This document shows, piece after piece, positions 23,426-34,603 of a stretch of 64,000 nt of DNA. The notes under the pieces were generated by a model. The model was given only the letters and a program-made list of their open reading frames with translations, was not told the DNA's origin and searched no databases. The stretch comes from Hemerocallis citrina (Eukaryota; Streptophyta; Magnoliopsida; Asparagales; Asphodelaceae). The DNA is taken from positions 30,774,289 to 30,838,288 of the forward strand of contig CM030365.1 of assembly GCA_017893485.1 (NCBI GenBank), written 5' to 3'. Position numbers and translations under genes: made by a program. Within the stretch, counting starts at the first letter, position 1. Each line of letters starts with the position of its first letter.

Positions 23426-23632
23426 CAGGGTCGGCCCCACCTTGAGGCTGGTGAAGCAGCCGCCTCAGGCCTCCAAATTTTTTGAAATTTTAGGGGCCCC
23501 AAATTTGTATTGCCCTTGTAAATATAGGCACGTATTTTGCGTGTAAAAAAATTATATTGTTATTGGGGGGCCCCCAAAAATAATTATTTGGGTCTTTCGC
23601 CTCGGGCCCCCGGGAACTCAGGGCCGGCCTTG
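23426..23632. mobile_element. 207-bp hAT-type MITE in the Tat antisense ORF
   Basis: Left end CAGGGTCGGCCCC, right end read in reverse CAAGGCCGGCCCTG, the CAGGGCCGGC type of terminus common in plant hAT MITEs. It is flanked by GTCCTAGC (23418-23425) and GTCCTAAC (23633-23640), an 8-bp target duplication with one difference, the size known for hAT transposases. The interior is AT-rich with GGGGCCCC-type blocks and has no coding capacity. Confidence 0.8.
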
Positions 23633-23640
23633 GTCCTAAC

Positions 23641-24069
23641 CACCGAGCTTTGGGCATCTCCCAGCTTCGGTGCCTCCAATCTAAAAGTCAGAGATGGGCT
23701 GCCCACAGATGGTCGACCACTTCCTAGAGAAGCAGTTCGGGAACGACCTACCCCGAGCACGACCTTCAATCTTCTCCAATTCCTTTTCCACTCGCGAAGG
23801 AACGATTCTGAGGTCGGTCGCCGGGCGGAAGTACCTGACATCGGCCATCTAGTCTTAGAGCTCCCCAAGTCGTTGTCGGCAATCGTCTTCTTTAGACGAG
23901 CCGATTCCAAGCTCAATTCCTTCGACTTATTCATAAAATAAGAAACAGCTGCTTCCAAATCCTGGGCATCTTTGCAATAGCGTGCTACAATAAACTCCAT
24001 AGATTTTAGCTTGCCCCTAAGATGCTTAATCTCGACATCACAAGGTTCGGCTGTGAAGGACTCATTCAT
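23641..24069 (-). pseudogene. Tat antisense ORF, C-terminal coiled-coil part
   Basis: Minus-strand frame from an ATG at 24069: a charged helical stretch (EIKHLRGKLKSMEFIVARY, then KSKELSLESARLKKTI) typical of the coiled-coil tail of the extra antisense ORF of Tat elements. The frame runs on into the MITE at 23632, so its real end is lost. A conserved CDAQDLE-like spacing of leucines supports a coiled coil. Function of this ORF is unknown in the family. Confidence 0.5.
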
Positions 24070-24418
24070 CTAACACAAAGGAGGAAATGACATGTCATTC
24101 CGAGCATCACGAACTTGGCCAAATCACAAAACATCATATTACATGATATTATGCCAAAAAGACCAAGTCAAAAAGCTCAGTCAAAAATCCATTTTATTCA
24201 TCAAAATTCTTACAAAATAGTGGTGGCCAGTATGCATTCAACAAATACAAAAAAGAATCGAAAAAGGGGAAAGCTACTGCTTAGATGAGAGGGGCACCTC
24301 TTCAGCCACAGCTACGTCGACCTCGGGGTCAGCCGCGGGCATTGCATCCTCCTCACTAGGCAGATGTTTGCCCTCCTCTTCACCGTCTCCCCCAGGGTTT
24401 TTCATAGACAGGAAGTTT

Positions 24419-25002
24419 CTAGTCGTAATGAAACTCTTCAAGTTCGCACTCGGGGTACTTAATTAGGACGTGCTCGAAAGCTCGATTGTACGCCTTGTCT
24501 TGGGCCTCGATGAACTTATCCAGGGTGGTGTTCCTTACCTTCTTCATCTCCTTGTCATCTACCTTCTTCATCGTCCCCTCCACCTGAGCTTGGTCTTCGG
24601 CGAAGGTAGTTAGTTCGGCCTTGAGAGTCAGCTCACCGGACTCGGCGGCGTTGGCCCTCAACTTTTGGTCCTTCATCTCATGCTTGTATAGTTGTGCATT
24701 CTTCACATCCTGCTGAAGCTCACGGGTATGCAGCCTCCTCAACTGGGCTCCAGCTAGTGTTGCCTGCAACCGAGGAACTAAGACTTAGAAAAGTAAAAGA
24801 GAAAAGGTTTGACTTTTGAATTACGAAGTTCGGAGATGCTCACCAGCATGTCGGCCTGAGCCCACCTCATGTAGCATGAATCGAGAGTCTCGGTCATGAG
24901 AGCCTCCTTATCGCGAGGTGTGGCCAGATGTTCCACCACCTCGACCGCTATCGGCCCCTCGGTCAGCGGATCGACCGTATTCACAGCCAAATTAGGGCTC
25001 AC
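24419..25002 (-). pseudogene. Tat antisense ORF, central coiled-coil parts
   Basis: Two adjoining minus frames (25002-24778 and 24769-24419). The second is strongly charged and alpha-helical: LRRLHTRELQQDVKNAQLY, then KAELTTFAEDQAQVEG and KVRNTTLDKFIEAQDKAYNRAFEH, ending in an acidic tail. The pattern, position and antisense orientation match the middle of the extra ORF found downstream of integrase in Tat/Retand elements. The 24100-24400 gap between this part and the next shows no frame and could be an intron or decayed sequence. Confidence 0.55.
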
Positions 25003-25396
25003 AGCCTAAGCCCCTCTTCGCCTATGACCTCCTGAACTGTGGGGTGGATGGGCAAGATACCGCCCTTCCGCATGTCTGTAACCTTAAGGTTACCCAAGCT
25101 CGGTGCCGCCTTTGCCGAGCCTGGGGTCCCTAGAACCGAGAGAGCTCTCTGTTTCTTGGACTTCGGATCAGAAGTTCCTTCAGAGCCTCCTGAAAAGACC
25201 TCTTCTGGTGTTTAAACTGGTTGGCTGCCTTCTGCTTAGCCAGTTCGGCCCTCCTTGCATCGATAGTGGAGTCATCCATTGCTGCGAAAGAAAACTAATG
25301 CTACAAGAACAAAGGAAAAAAGATAAATAAAAAAGGAAACGGGAAACATTTAAGAGTCGACAGGGCTCGGTCTAATCCGGGCCCAGTGCCTCTTGC

Positions 25397-26019
25397 TCAC
25401 TTCTGCCAGCAGATACTCTGGATCCTGGTGATCTGTTCTACATCGTCCCACTTTTCTTTCGTCAGTTCCTTCTCATTCAGGGGTTTGTGTTTCGGCATAT
25501 AGTTAAGCCCGCTCGGTTGGAATGTCCTAAGATGTTTGATTTCGGATGATGAAGTACTTGCTCTTCCATCCCTTAATAGAATTTGGGTGTCCATGAACTA
25601 CCTGTTTATGGGGCCGAGTGGAGATGTAATATATCCCCTTGTGCGTACCCAAAGTGCTGACGCCAAGAGCAGCTCAGAAATAGTTGAACTTCAGCGGCAC
25701 CACCCTCTCCTCGTTGAGCAGTATGAAGGACACCAGCTGCTTCAAGGAATTAGGGCCATACTACATCGAACTCAGGCCAGCCCAGTTCAATACTTCCTTC
25801 ACGAACGGATGTAAGGGCAATATCAACCCTGAGTTAAAGGCATCGATCGGAAACATACAATACCATTGCGCCAAGTTGGCCATGGGCCGGAGTCCAGGGT
25901 TCGGCAACATCAGCTTGTACTCCAGATGGATGAAGTAAGTCGCCGTATGACTGGGAGGTCACTGCCCTTCAACACTCTATACTCACCATCTATCTTAAGC
26001 TTAGGACGACTCGGAGAAG
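25397..26019 (-). pseudogene. Tat antisense ORF, conserved N-terminal domain (frameshifted)
   Basis: On the minus strand, three frames together give a conserved block: LPNPGLRPMANLAQWY, FPIDAFNSGLILPLHPFVKE, VLNWAGLS, LKQLVSFILLNEERVVPLKF, HKGIYYISTRPHKQ. This looks like the plant family Pfam lists as a putative gypsy-type transposon protein (PF04195), found in antisense extra ORFs of Tat elements. Single-base frameshifts and stops break it. Its upstream part lies at 44676-45213: reading from EVQPSSPSRP across the LTR5 insertion is continuous once one ATGGT repeat is removed. Confidence 0.65.
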
Positions 26020-26024
26020 ATGGT

Positions 26025-28653
26025 CGTAACCCCTATTTCCCCAAATACATATTTTCTGAATATTTTCCGTATTTTGATTATTAATGAATTCGTTATTATT
26101 TTAAACTCGATTTTGGCCTTCTATTAAAATCTTTTCGAGTAGGAAATTGTATTTTCTTCGAATAGTAGTATATTCTAACTTTAATGTGTATTTTCTAAGT
26201 GATCGGCTATTTGTATCTTATTTTATTATTATTTGGATTTTAATAAATTTGTTTATCTCAAATCTCATTTTGATATGTATATCAAAATTATTATTGTTGT
26301 TATTAATATTATTATATTTGATTGTTGAATTTAAAATCTATTTCTATTGTACTTAGTAGTATTTGAGTATTAATTTGATGCATACAAATTGATTTATTTT
26401 GTTACTATATTATAATTGATCTATTTATTTATTTATTTTCTCTAATTGTATTTTCAAATAAATTTTCTTGAACATTGTAAAATATTGTTTTGCAACCTAT
26501 GAGAATTTGTGAAATTTGTATTTTAGAAATCCTATTTATTTCTCCTATTCAGATTTTAAAACCTAAACCCAATAATACCCATTAATTATACCTTATTGAA
26601 TCCTTTACCCTTCTGCCTAATACCCTAACTCTACCCATTTCCCTGTTCACCAACCCGAAACCCACCTAACCCTAACCCGTTAGCCCCTTCCTAACCCTAA
26701 AACCCTAACCCCATATATATATTAACCATATGTGGCTGTTCATCTTCTCTTATTCAAAAACCCCAGCTGCCAACTTACTGTTCCTTCATCCCTCCCGTTC
26801 GTCTTCCTCCCTCCCGTTCAGCCCACTTCCCTGACCTCCATCCCATCCTCTGGCATCGCCCACTGTTCACCGCGCTGCCGTGCCGCCCTCCTTCGATGCC
26901 AGCGAAGCCAACGGCAGCATTCGCCTCAGTTGCCTCAGCGACTCCACAGTGTCAACCGCACCAGTCGCTACTGCCGCCCCTGTCTCCTTCCGGTGTCGCA
27001 ATGGCCTCGACATCCCTGCTATGCACTGTTCTCCTTCGACTGCAGCATCGCAGCACTACAGTGCGCCCAGCCTGTGCACCCCCCTCCACCATTCCTTCTT
27101 CTACCGAAGCAAGATCCGACCAGTAGCCTCTTGCTGTCCCGCTGTCGCGCCGCCTTGCCTCCCCCTACAGTGCACCCCAGTCGACTCCTCTCTGATCTGA
27201 GACAGTATCAGCAAGCCAGTGCACACCACTTTGTGGTGTTGCTGTTGTTTTGGGGTTTTGGTCAAGAGCATTGTGGACCGTCCAATCGTCGATCTGATCC
27301 GATCATCATCATCATCATCAAGATACTTGATCTCGACCGTCGGATCTCCCTTGATCATTGCGATCATGACCATCATCTTGATCTTCGATCAGAGTCGTCC
27401 GATCTGATCCATTCCTTTTGATTTCTTGAGCTTGGCCGTCCGATCATCGATCGGTCTTGATCATCATCGCTCTTGGATCTAGCCATTGAATCTCTTGATC
27501 TTCATCATCTTGAACGTCTTCTTGATCATCAAGATCCGTGCTTTGCGTTCGTGATTGTGATTGTGATCGTGTGTTCGTGATTGGTTCGTGATTCATTTGC
27601 TCGTGTTCGTGCCCATGAATCTGTTCCCGTTATTCTTGCTTTTGGCTTCGTTGTTTCTGTCGTCTCACAGGCAAATAACTTGTATTCAATTCCTTTGTGT
27701 GATACAAGTTATAAATACCGCTTGTAGTGTAGAAGGGTTCGAGAGACAATTCGTGTGTGGTACCTCCTGATGAATATTGTCTCTATAGTGATATCTTGAC
27801 CATAGTTGCCTCACGACACATATGACATGAATTAACCTAGGATTGACCGGTTCTTGATATGAAATATATGTGAAACAATTATGAGAACTTGTGTGCAGGT
27901 TGGGATCCATGTGATATACTTGTTGTGGATATGTCGTATACCCTATTTCATGTTGTTTGGACACTTAGTATACTCTATTTCATGTTTGGCTATGTTTCGA
28001 TCAAGTTTCGTATGATTTATGTTAGTTTTGTTCCTAAAGAAAATTCCGTATTTTGTCGATAATCTGTCTTGATCAGTAATTTAGACCATATTAAGGTCAG
28101 TATCTTAACTTCAGTTGTAAATATGGAATTTATAGGAATCTGTCTTCTTTTGGAATTTTCTGACAGAGCCTGGTTTCGTTTTCGTATGCATAAGATATGA
28201 TTGTTTTACTACAGGTGTAAAATAATTTTCAGATTTCCATTTGTGTTTATTTTGATGAATAAACTATTTTGATTCCTGTGTTAACTATATTATTTTGATC
28301 TGAAATTTCGGTCAGTACTTCTAAACTTGATTAGGGATTACCCAGAATTTTGGTGGATTATTGATAAGTTTTATAACCAATTTCATGTGTGTTCATAAAA
28401 ACTATACCTGCTGAATTTTGCTCGTTGTTCTGGAAAGATGTGTATTTTCACCCTAGTTCCTTTTACTGTATGAAAAATATTTGTGAAATATGAAAGTTAG
28501 ATGATTTTGTCTATTTTGATGTGTCTAATTTTTATACAAATATTTGTACTCATTTGCCCATTAAAGTTGCTTGTTTTTGTTTATATTGTTTATAATTCAT
28601 CTTATTTCTATAAGATTTCAATTAATAAATTATTTTTGAAGGAATGAGATTTT
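26025..28653 (+). mobile_element. LTR5 (left half): solo chromovirus-type LTR in the Tat antisense ORF
   Basis: Starts CGTAACCCCTATTTCCCC, one base from the TGTAACC start of the chromovirus LTR at 57979. The block 27690-28020 aligns with 58930-59250 of that LTR, so both belong to one family. Flank ATGGT at 26020-26024 is repeated exactly at 44671-44675. A TATA-like CCATATATATATT lies at 26711. The C-rich 26732-27421 frame (229 codons, Pro/Ser/Cys-rich) is in the region just behind it and is taken as LTR leader, not as a gene. The right half is at 42873-44670. Confidence 0.85.
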
Positions 28654-30160
28654 TGATGAAAAAAGTGAAGTGTAATGCCCTGATTTTTCATTTAATGAAA
28701 AATTATTTATTTTGCACGTAGTGTGCACGTGCAATATTTTGGTTGAATTAAGTGTTATGATTATTTCCATTATGATGAGTATGGATTTTTAAATATGTGC
28801 TTTTAGATTATTTTCACAAAGCTTTCTTTCAATTAGACAAAAAGCCTTTTCTTTAAAAGCCCAAAGTTAATTTAATTTTTTATTTTATAATAATTATTTT
28901 GGCCCATTAAACTAAAGCCCATTTGTTAATTTATTTTTTAATATGACTTGTAATGTAGAATACAAAATTAAAGTTTATTTTTATAAATAAAATGTACAAT
29001 TTTTGGACCCAGTTGCATGCACGTGCACTACACGTACACGTGCAATATGCACTCCTATGATGGCCGGTTTTGATCTTTTTGGGAGGGAAACCAACAATCT
29101 GAGTGGAGATCATGCTTGGTGGTTACTTGGTTGTGGGTAGTTAATGTAACTCCTACTTTCATCTTAGCCCTCCATCTTATAACCACTTAATTGATCCTAG
29201 CCCTCCATTCCATCAAGATTTTAGTATAAATACCCCCTTCATGGCTAGTCATTCTTGTGCCCATTACTTTCTACAAACCTATAGTCAAAATTATATTATC
29301 TAGTAGTGATTTTGTGAGTTAAAAGATTGAGAGTGTGGGATTTTTGCTTGCAACTAGAAGAAGGAGAGGCCGGCATCAAGGAAGGAGGAGCTCGGTTTGT
29401 TTGGGTGTGCTTGGAGGCTTGTGTGCACGTGTTCAAGGAGGAGCAATTCGTCGCAAGGACATTCGTCTAGGGATTGCTAGTTGTAATTTTTCTCTCCATA
29501 CAAGGTAGGTAAATTTTCTATATTTCTAATTAGGGATGCATGCTAGATTAAATTGAATAAATGAAGCATGAAAAATATTAATAAGAGTACACTTTTAATT
29601 GGAAAATTGACCTATGAATTGATTGGAATGTGGGTGTGCAATTGTATGTGATTTGATTAGTAAAAATCTAAGTTTGTATGGATTAATTATAACCATGGAT
29701 TGTTAAAGAAAGTCTCATTATCTACATTACAAATTATATACACAAAGTTAGTAGATTGGCAATGATACTTCATGTGATTAAATGGATCATTGTGTGATAT
29801 TGAAATAAATGAATTAAGATATAGATTAGTATGTTTGGTAAAAGGTTAAAAACAGAGAATTAATGTGAAGTTTGCTAATAAAGGGATTAGTGGTATTATT
29901 TGTTAATAAATGTCGAAATGAAGAGTGTGGTAGTTATAATATAGAATTCGAATTAATCGTATGAAAGTATGTCTTAATTGTTGAAAAAAATTATTTTTTC
30001 ATACTGATATGTAAATTAGACGACAAATAATCAATCTGGAATTTTACAGTAATTTTTATAAAAGCAAAGTGAAATGAGGACTAGTTGAATATCGAGACGT
30101 TTTAATAACAGAGAGAATTGGTTTAAATGAGTTTTGAGTAGCGTTCTTGACAACTTGAGT

Positions 30161-30266
30161 GCGTAGCTCAAGTGGTCGGGACGGCTCTGATCGCTACAGT
30201 AGCCTTCGGTCCAAGGTTGCTGGTTCGAATCCCTGTGGCACCATATTTTGTTTCATGATTTTTTTT
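30161..30266 (+). ncRNA. tRNA-like Pol III unit 1 in LTR6
   Basis: A-box TAGCTCAAGTGG at 30164-30175, a perfect B-box GGTTCGAATCC at 30222-30232, then a CCA at the tRNA-like 3' end (30239-30243) and a run of eight T at 30259-30266 that could end Pol III transcription. The fold is not a proper tRNA (the T-stem mispairs), so this resembles a SINE head rather than a tRNA gene. Whether it is transcribed cannot be seen. Confidence 0.5.
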
Positions 30267-30320
30267 AAATAAGAATAAGTGACAGAGAGCCTTAAATCTC
30301 TCAGCTCTCCTTTTATACTG

Positions 30321-30418
30321 CTGGCGCAAGTGGCCTAGTGGCCGGTGCCTTTGGCCGTGTTCTCTGCGTGCTGGGTTCGAATCTTGCCCTCGGCAAGATT
30401 GGAAAAACTTATTTTTTT
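30321..30418 (+). ncRNA. tRNA-like Pol III unit 2 in LTR6
   Basis: A-box TGGCGCAAGTGG at 30322-30333, B-box-like GGTTCGAATCT at 30374-30384, a short GC stem TTGCC/GGCAA just after, and a run of seven T at 30412-30418. Same order and spacing as unit 1, about 155 bp downstream, but the sequences between the boxes differ. Confidence 0.45.
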
Positions 30419-31981
30419 AACGTTTTGGTGATCAAAAAATTGTGAAAAAAATATGATTATTCTTCTAAAAATATGTAGGACTTAAGAAAAATAATTTGGG
30501 GATTATTTGTATGAAATAAAACATGATTTGAGAATAAAATGCGTAAATAGAACTATGGTTCTATATTTACATTGTTGTGAAATTATATCTTGCAAAAATG
30601 ATTTGAAATGAAGGATTAGAATATTAATTTGGCAAAAAGAAATTATATTGTGTGATGTGATGCAAACTATTCTCATTTGAGAATAGTGTGGAAATTATGA
30701 AGCGTAAATGTTCACCTTTGATTGAATAATTAGTAATGTGGGTTTTTATGTGAAAATAACATTTCATGAGTTACATGATGAATAGTTGAATTTCATGTAT
30801 AGTTATGGACTATTTGAACGAATTAGAAATCATGATTGGAAAAGAGAAATACTTTTGAGTATGGCAAATCAACAAATGAATTTATGAGTTGGAAATGCTC
30901 ATTTTGGAAATTGTGAATTGAAAATTGAAACAAAAGGAGTAGCTAAGTCTCCCTCAGCATTGGAAATAAATGAAATGAAAATTTAAAAGAAAGACCAAGG
31001 TTGGTTATGTTTGAATGAATGAATAAGTCCGGTTTAGTGGAGAGGCTAACTCTAGAGCTTTGATTTTTGTTCATGATTTTGATAAAAACTAAGGATTAGT
31101 ACATAGTGGAGACATGATGAAAGTAGGAGAAAAACACGAGTATGAGGACCATCGGATTGGCGGTGTGAGAGTGATCCACAGGCTGCCTGCTTGATGCGTC
31201 AAGACATGGCGTGGGCACTACTCCAGAATTATCGTCCTGGTGGCGACGCTTGTGGGATGTTTGGTGACTGCAAGAGGATCGTGTGCCATGAAGGAGGCTG
31301 AATTGCCACAGGCTGTCTTCACGATGCGTCGTGACATGACGTGGGATTCCCTTCCAGGATTTTTTGTACACGTGCTTGTACTCATAGATCATCTAAGATA
31401 CCTATCGTAATTACAGTAGTAGATTAAGTCATGGCAAGGGATTGAACCCTACAAAGATGAAGAACGATTAAGGGCTTGCCCTCGGACCTATGTAGTATGG
31501 GATGCATAGAATCCGAACAAGTGCGCATTGGTGTCATGTAATATAAATAAATGCATTAAGGACTAAGTGCACAATCACAACACGACATCAATAAGGTAGT
31601 CCCTTTAGTTTGATATGTGACAAGTTTGTGTTTGCTAAATATGGAAAATAAGTTATACTATTTCCGGCGTAGAGAGGATGGCCGTGTATAATGATCGTCG
31701 GTTGAATAAACTGACGTACCCACAGTCTTATATGCAGGTAAATGGCTTGATACAGATTAAAGAGGAACAAATGCTTAAAGATTATTCAATGTTGTTGTAC
31801 ATTTGTTTCATTGTTGTAAAGTTTACTTTCGCTGTGCAATGTAAAGTGTAATGTAATCATGTAAACTCTGATGTAAAGTGAAAAGTTCAAATTTTCTTGT
31901 AAAATTGTACTAAAGGAAGCGGAAAGATCCTGTAGAACATCTCGAATTCAGTGTATTTGGGATTCGGGGCGTTACATGAAG

Positions 31982-33467
31982 ATTTTTGGGAAAAAAAAAA
32001 TCAACAAACAAAGCAAAACTATTGATTTATTAAATTTTATATTTTACAAATTGACAATATGAGAAGCAAAATACAATTTTAATTGTCATTAGGGTGTAAA
32101 AAGAATAAACAAATTTTAAAACAATTTTGATAGAGCTAAAATAAAAATTAGTTACTTTAAGTTGATCTAATTAATTTAAATTTAAATTTTAATTCTAAAT
32201 CCTGATTTTTATTTGCAGCACACATCTCAATTAAATGAAGAGATAAACCTTAATCCTATGTCTACCACTCTTATAAATACAATACAGAGGCAGAAGAGGA
32301 AGAGACGCCACACGAAGATTGCTGCTTTACAAGTAAAAGTAAACAATTATATAAGAGAGAGAAGTCTGCAAGGACCATGCTTACCTGACATGGCGACAAC
32401 TTGACTGACAACGTGACAGTTGGCGGAAAATGACAAGATACCGAAACCCAGGCACCGGATCTGACGCAGACAGCTGGCGATGACTTGACCAGGAGACAGC
32501 GACGCATTTCCTATGGTCAGCGCGTGGCTCGAGACAACACAGACAGCACGCTGTTTTCGGTTCGGTTGGTGACGTGGCTCAGGACAGAAGTAACAGACAG
32601 AGAAGAGAGAGAGAAAGAGAACGCTGTTTTACTGGATTCGGTTTACAATTTTTATTTACAAAACATTACTTTTGTATCTTCTTTTCTCTTTTAAAATTTA
32701 ATTATGCAATCCATGAACAAATTTGTTAATTGCAATTTTATTATGAACTAAATTTATTTTTTGAGGGTTTCGATGTAGCCTAGTTTTGAGAACACAATTT
32801 TTAATTCCATATTAGTTTTCTATTTTTCCATGGTTGTGTGCTTGGTTTTTGTGTTTAATGCTTATACTTGTTTGGCCAACTATTGTATGATTTATTGGAT
32901 CATCGAGAGACCGAAAGGTAATTTGTGATTTAGAACTATAAAATTAAAAACCATTGATTAAGCGAAATTAGAGATTTTTACTGCGATTAATGTGACCGTT
33001 ATGAAATCCACAGAACTTAATGAATCTTCAATTAATTAAGTTTGCATAGAGATATGAAAAACTGTTAGTTGGAGATATTTTCGATGTTGTTCTAGAGAAA
33101 GCATTGAATAATTTGGGGATTTTGGTCTACGACATGGACAAGTAAATTCTTTATTATCATGGAGTGAAATTGTGTTTGAGTAATTAACTAGGTGAAATCA
33201 AAAACCCTAGAATTGATTTTATTTGCAATTAATAAACAACATAATTTCTTATTCCACTTCCTTTTAAATAATTTAGTTAGTTTTTTAGATTAATTTAATT
33301 TAGTCGTTTTCTTTATTAATTTCGATATTCCAAATAGTAGTTGATCTAGTAAATTCGGTACTCAATAAAATAATTAGTCCCTGTGGGTTCGACACTCTAT
33401 TCACTTAACTATACTACTTGTTGCGATTTTGTACACTTGCAAATATTCACATCATATATTCACATCA
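31982..33467 (+). mobile_element. Athila composite: left LTR (LTR-A, forward)
   Basis: Homologous to 41479-42866 (forward) and to the reverse complement of 40088-41478. Its first 17 bases (TGATGAAAAAAGTGAAG) lie at 28654-28670, split off by LTR6, so the LTR starts TGATG and ends CATCA, a short inverted repeat. A TATA box TATAAATAC is at 32272-32280. A 13-bp duplication of ATATTCACATC sits at the very end (33443-33467). The short frames at 32213 and 32485 are LTR sequence. Confidence 0.8.
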
Positions 33468-33473
33468 AGTTTT

Positions 33474-33548
33474 TGGCGCCATTGCCGGGGATCGAACTCG
33501 GGTCACCCACGTGACAGGCGGGAATACTCACCACTATACTACAACGAC
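33474..33548 (-). tRNA. Complete tRNA-Asp(GTC) copy with CCA, antisense behind an LTR
   Basis: Read on minus, the 75 bases fold as a full tRNA-Asp: GTCGTTG acceptor strand pairing with CAATGGC, an intact D arm, anticodon stem CCCGC/GTGGG with loop CTGTCAC (anticodon GTC), a T arm with one mismatch and loop TTCGATC, discriminator G and a 3' CCA. The CCA is added after transcription in plants, so the copy derives from mature tRNA. It starts exactly where the 18-base primer binding site of Athila begins (compare 40064-40081). This is what a read-through of the whole primer tRNA in plus-strand synthesis would leave. It might still carry working A and B boxes, but no T-run terminator follows on minus. 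Confidence 0.9.
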
Positions 33549-34094
33549 AGGCGAGAATATTCACATCAAGTTTTTTTTTATAAAATTTTTTAGTCTATTC
33601 TCTAAGTTGTCATTTGTCTTTTGATGTGAATGCAAACATTTGTGATGAATTCACCCGGTTACTCATCAAGTCACTAACTTAAAGTACTTTGCATACTCAT
33701 ATTTCAAGTTGCCGTTTGATGTAAAAGTAAACATTTGTGATGAATACCCCTAGTTACTAAGCAACTCAAAACATTGGAGTAGATGGACTTTATTCATTTA
33801 TATATTTTTTCTTTATTACTCTGTTTACTTAAACTCTGTTTAGGACTAGATCAAAGGGATAATCACAAGAAAAAGCATCACATTTTTCTTTCTTTTATGT
33901 ATAATTGCATGACTCATACAATTTTGTACGGAATTGTGAAACTCAATAATTCTAAAGTAAATTAGTATGCTTACGCTTGCCTTATAATCAATTGTCTATC
34001 CCAAAAAAAATTATTTCAATGCTTTAGCACAATAAAGAGCTCAAAAGTGTAATGGCGAGCCTAATTGAAATTCATATTGTTTTGTTTCTCTTTT

Positions 34095-34139
<45 letters not shown>

Positions 34140-34560
34140 AATTTGTAAACCTTCCCACCAAACCAGAATATCACATTGTCCTCAATGGGAAAGGAAAAAT
34201 AAAAACAAAAAGAATGCAAAAAGTTCAGGATTTCTCCCCTGATTCGTCTTGAAAATTCTGCACGCGCGGCGTTCAGTATTCTTGCGATATCTAGAGCTGT
34301 AGATGTCCAAATTGGCTGATTTTTTTTTGCTGGAATGCTAAGACAGTTGTCTACAATTTCTATTTGAATCAGTTTTCCAGATTCTGACTCCATACTGCTC
34401 AAAAACAGCCATCAATGTAGGTGTAGAAAACAGCTCCGCCCGTTGACTTCCAAAATTTATGCAATCCTACAAAATAAATCAAAAATTAAAATTAAAGTAA
34501 ACTAAAATAAAATAAAATCTAAATGCAGTAAAAGAAAGCATGGGTTGCCTCCCAAGAAGC
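33549..34560. other. Non-coding part between tRNA copy and Athila integrase
   Basis: Starts with GACAGGCGAGAATATTCAC, a near copy of the tRNA-Asp segment at 33513-33531 fused to the LTR-end sequence ATTCACATCAAG, as if two templates had been joined. Two ~70-bp blocks with AACATTTGTGATGAAT recur at 33636 and 33729. A (TA)n microsatellite lies at 34098-34136. On minus this is the 3' untranslated side of the Athila element; no env-like frame and no reverse LTR are present. Confidence 0.55.
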
Positions 34561-34603
34561 GCTAAGTTTTAAGTCTTTAGCCAGACTTTCTCCATCTCTC
34601 ATT

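Larger units (their letters stand above)
28671..31976 (+). mobile_element. LTR6: 3.3-kb solo LTR inside the Athila LTR
   Basis: Begins TGTAATGCCCTG and ends GGGGCGTTACA. TGAAG is duplicated exactly at 28666-28670 and 31977-31981. A TATA box (GTATAAATACC) at 29224-29234 is followed by a likely leader. Two tRNA-like Pol III units lie at 30161-30420. A ~55-bp block with CCACAGGCTG and GATGCGTC occurs twice (about 31175-31225 and 31308-31355). No gag or pol domain is present. Because it splits the Athila LTR start (28654-28670) from the rest (31982 on), it is among the youngest events in this nest. Confidence 0.9.

Noticed and set aside
26732..27421. 229-codon frame starting MAVHLLLF
   Set aside because: Lies behind a TATA-like word in LTR5 and shares sequence with LTR4 in a different frame; LTR leader rather than gene.
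32213..32404. Small Lys/Arg-rich ORF present three times (32213, 40846 on minus, 41654)
   Set aside because: It recurs because it is part of the Athila LTR (behind its TATA box); lengths and frames differ between copies, no known protein.
33783..33965. 60-codon frame with hydrophobic start, as a possible env-like gene of Athila
   Set aside because: Plus strand, opposite to the Athila genes, short, and without env-like features.
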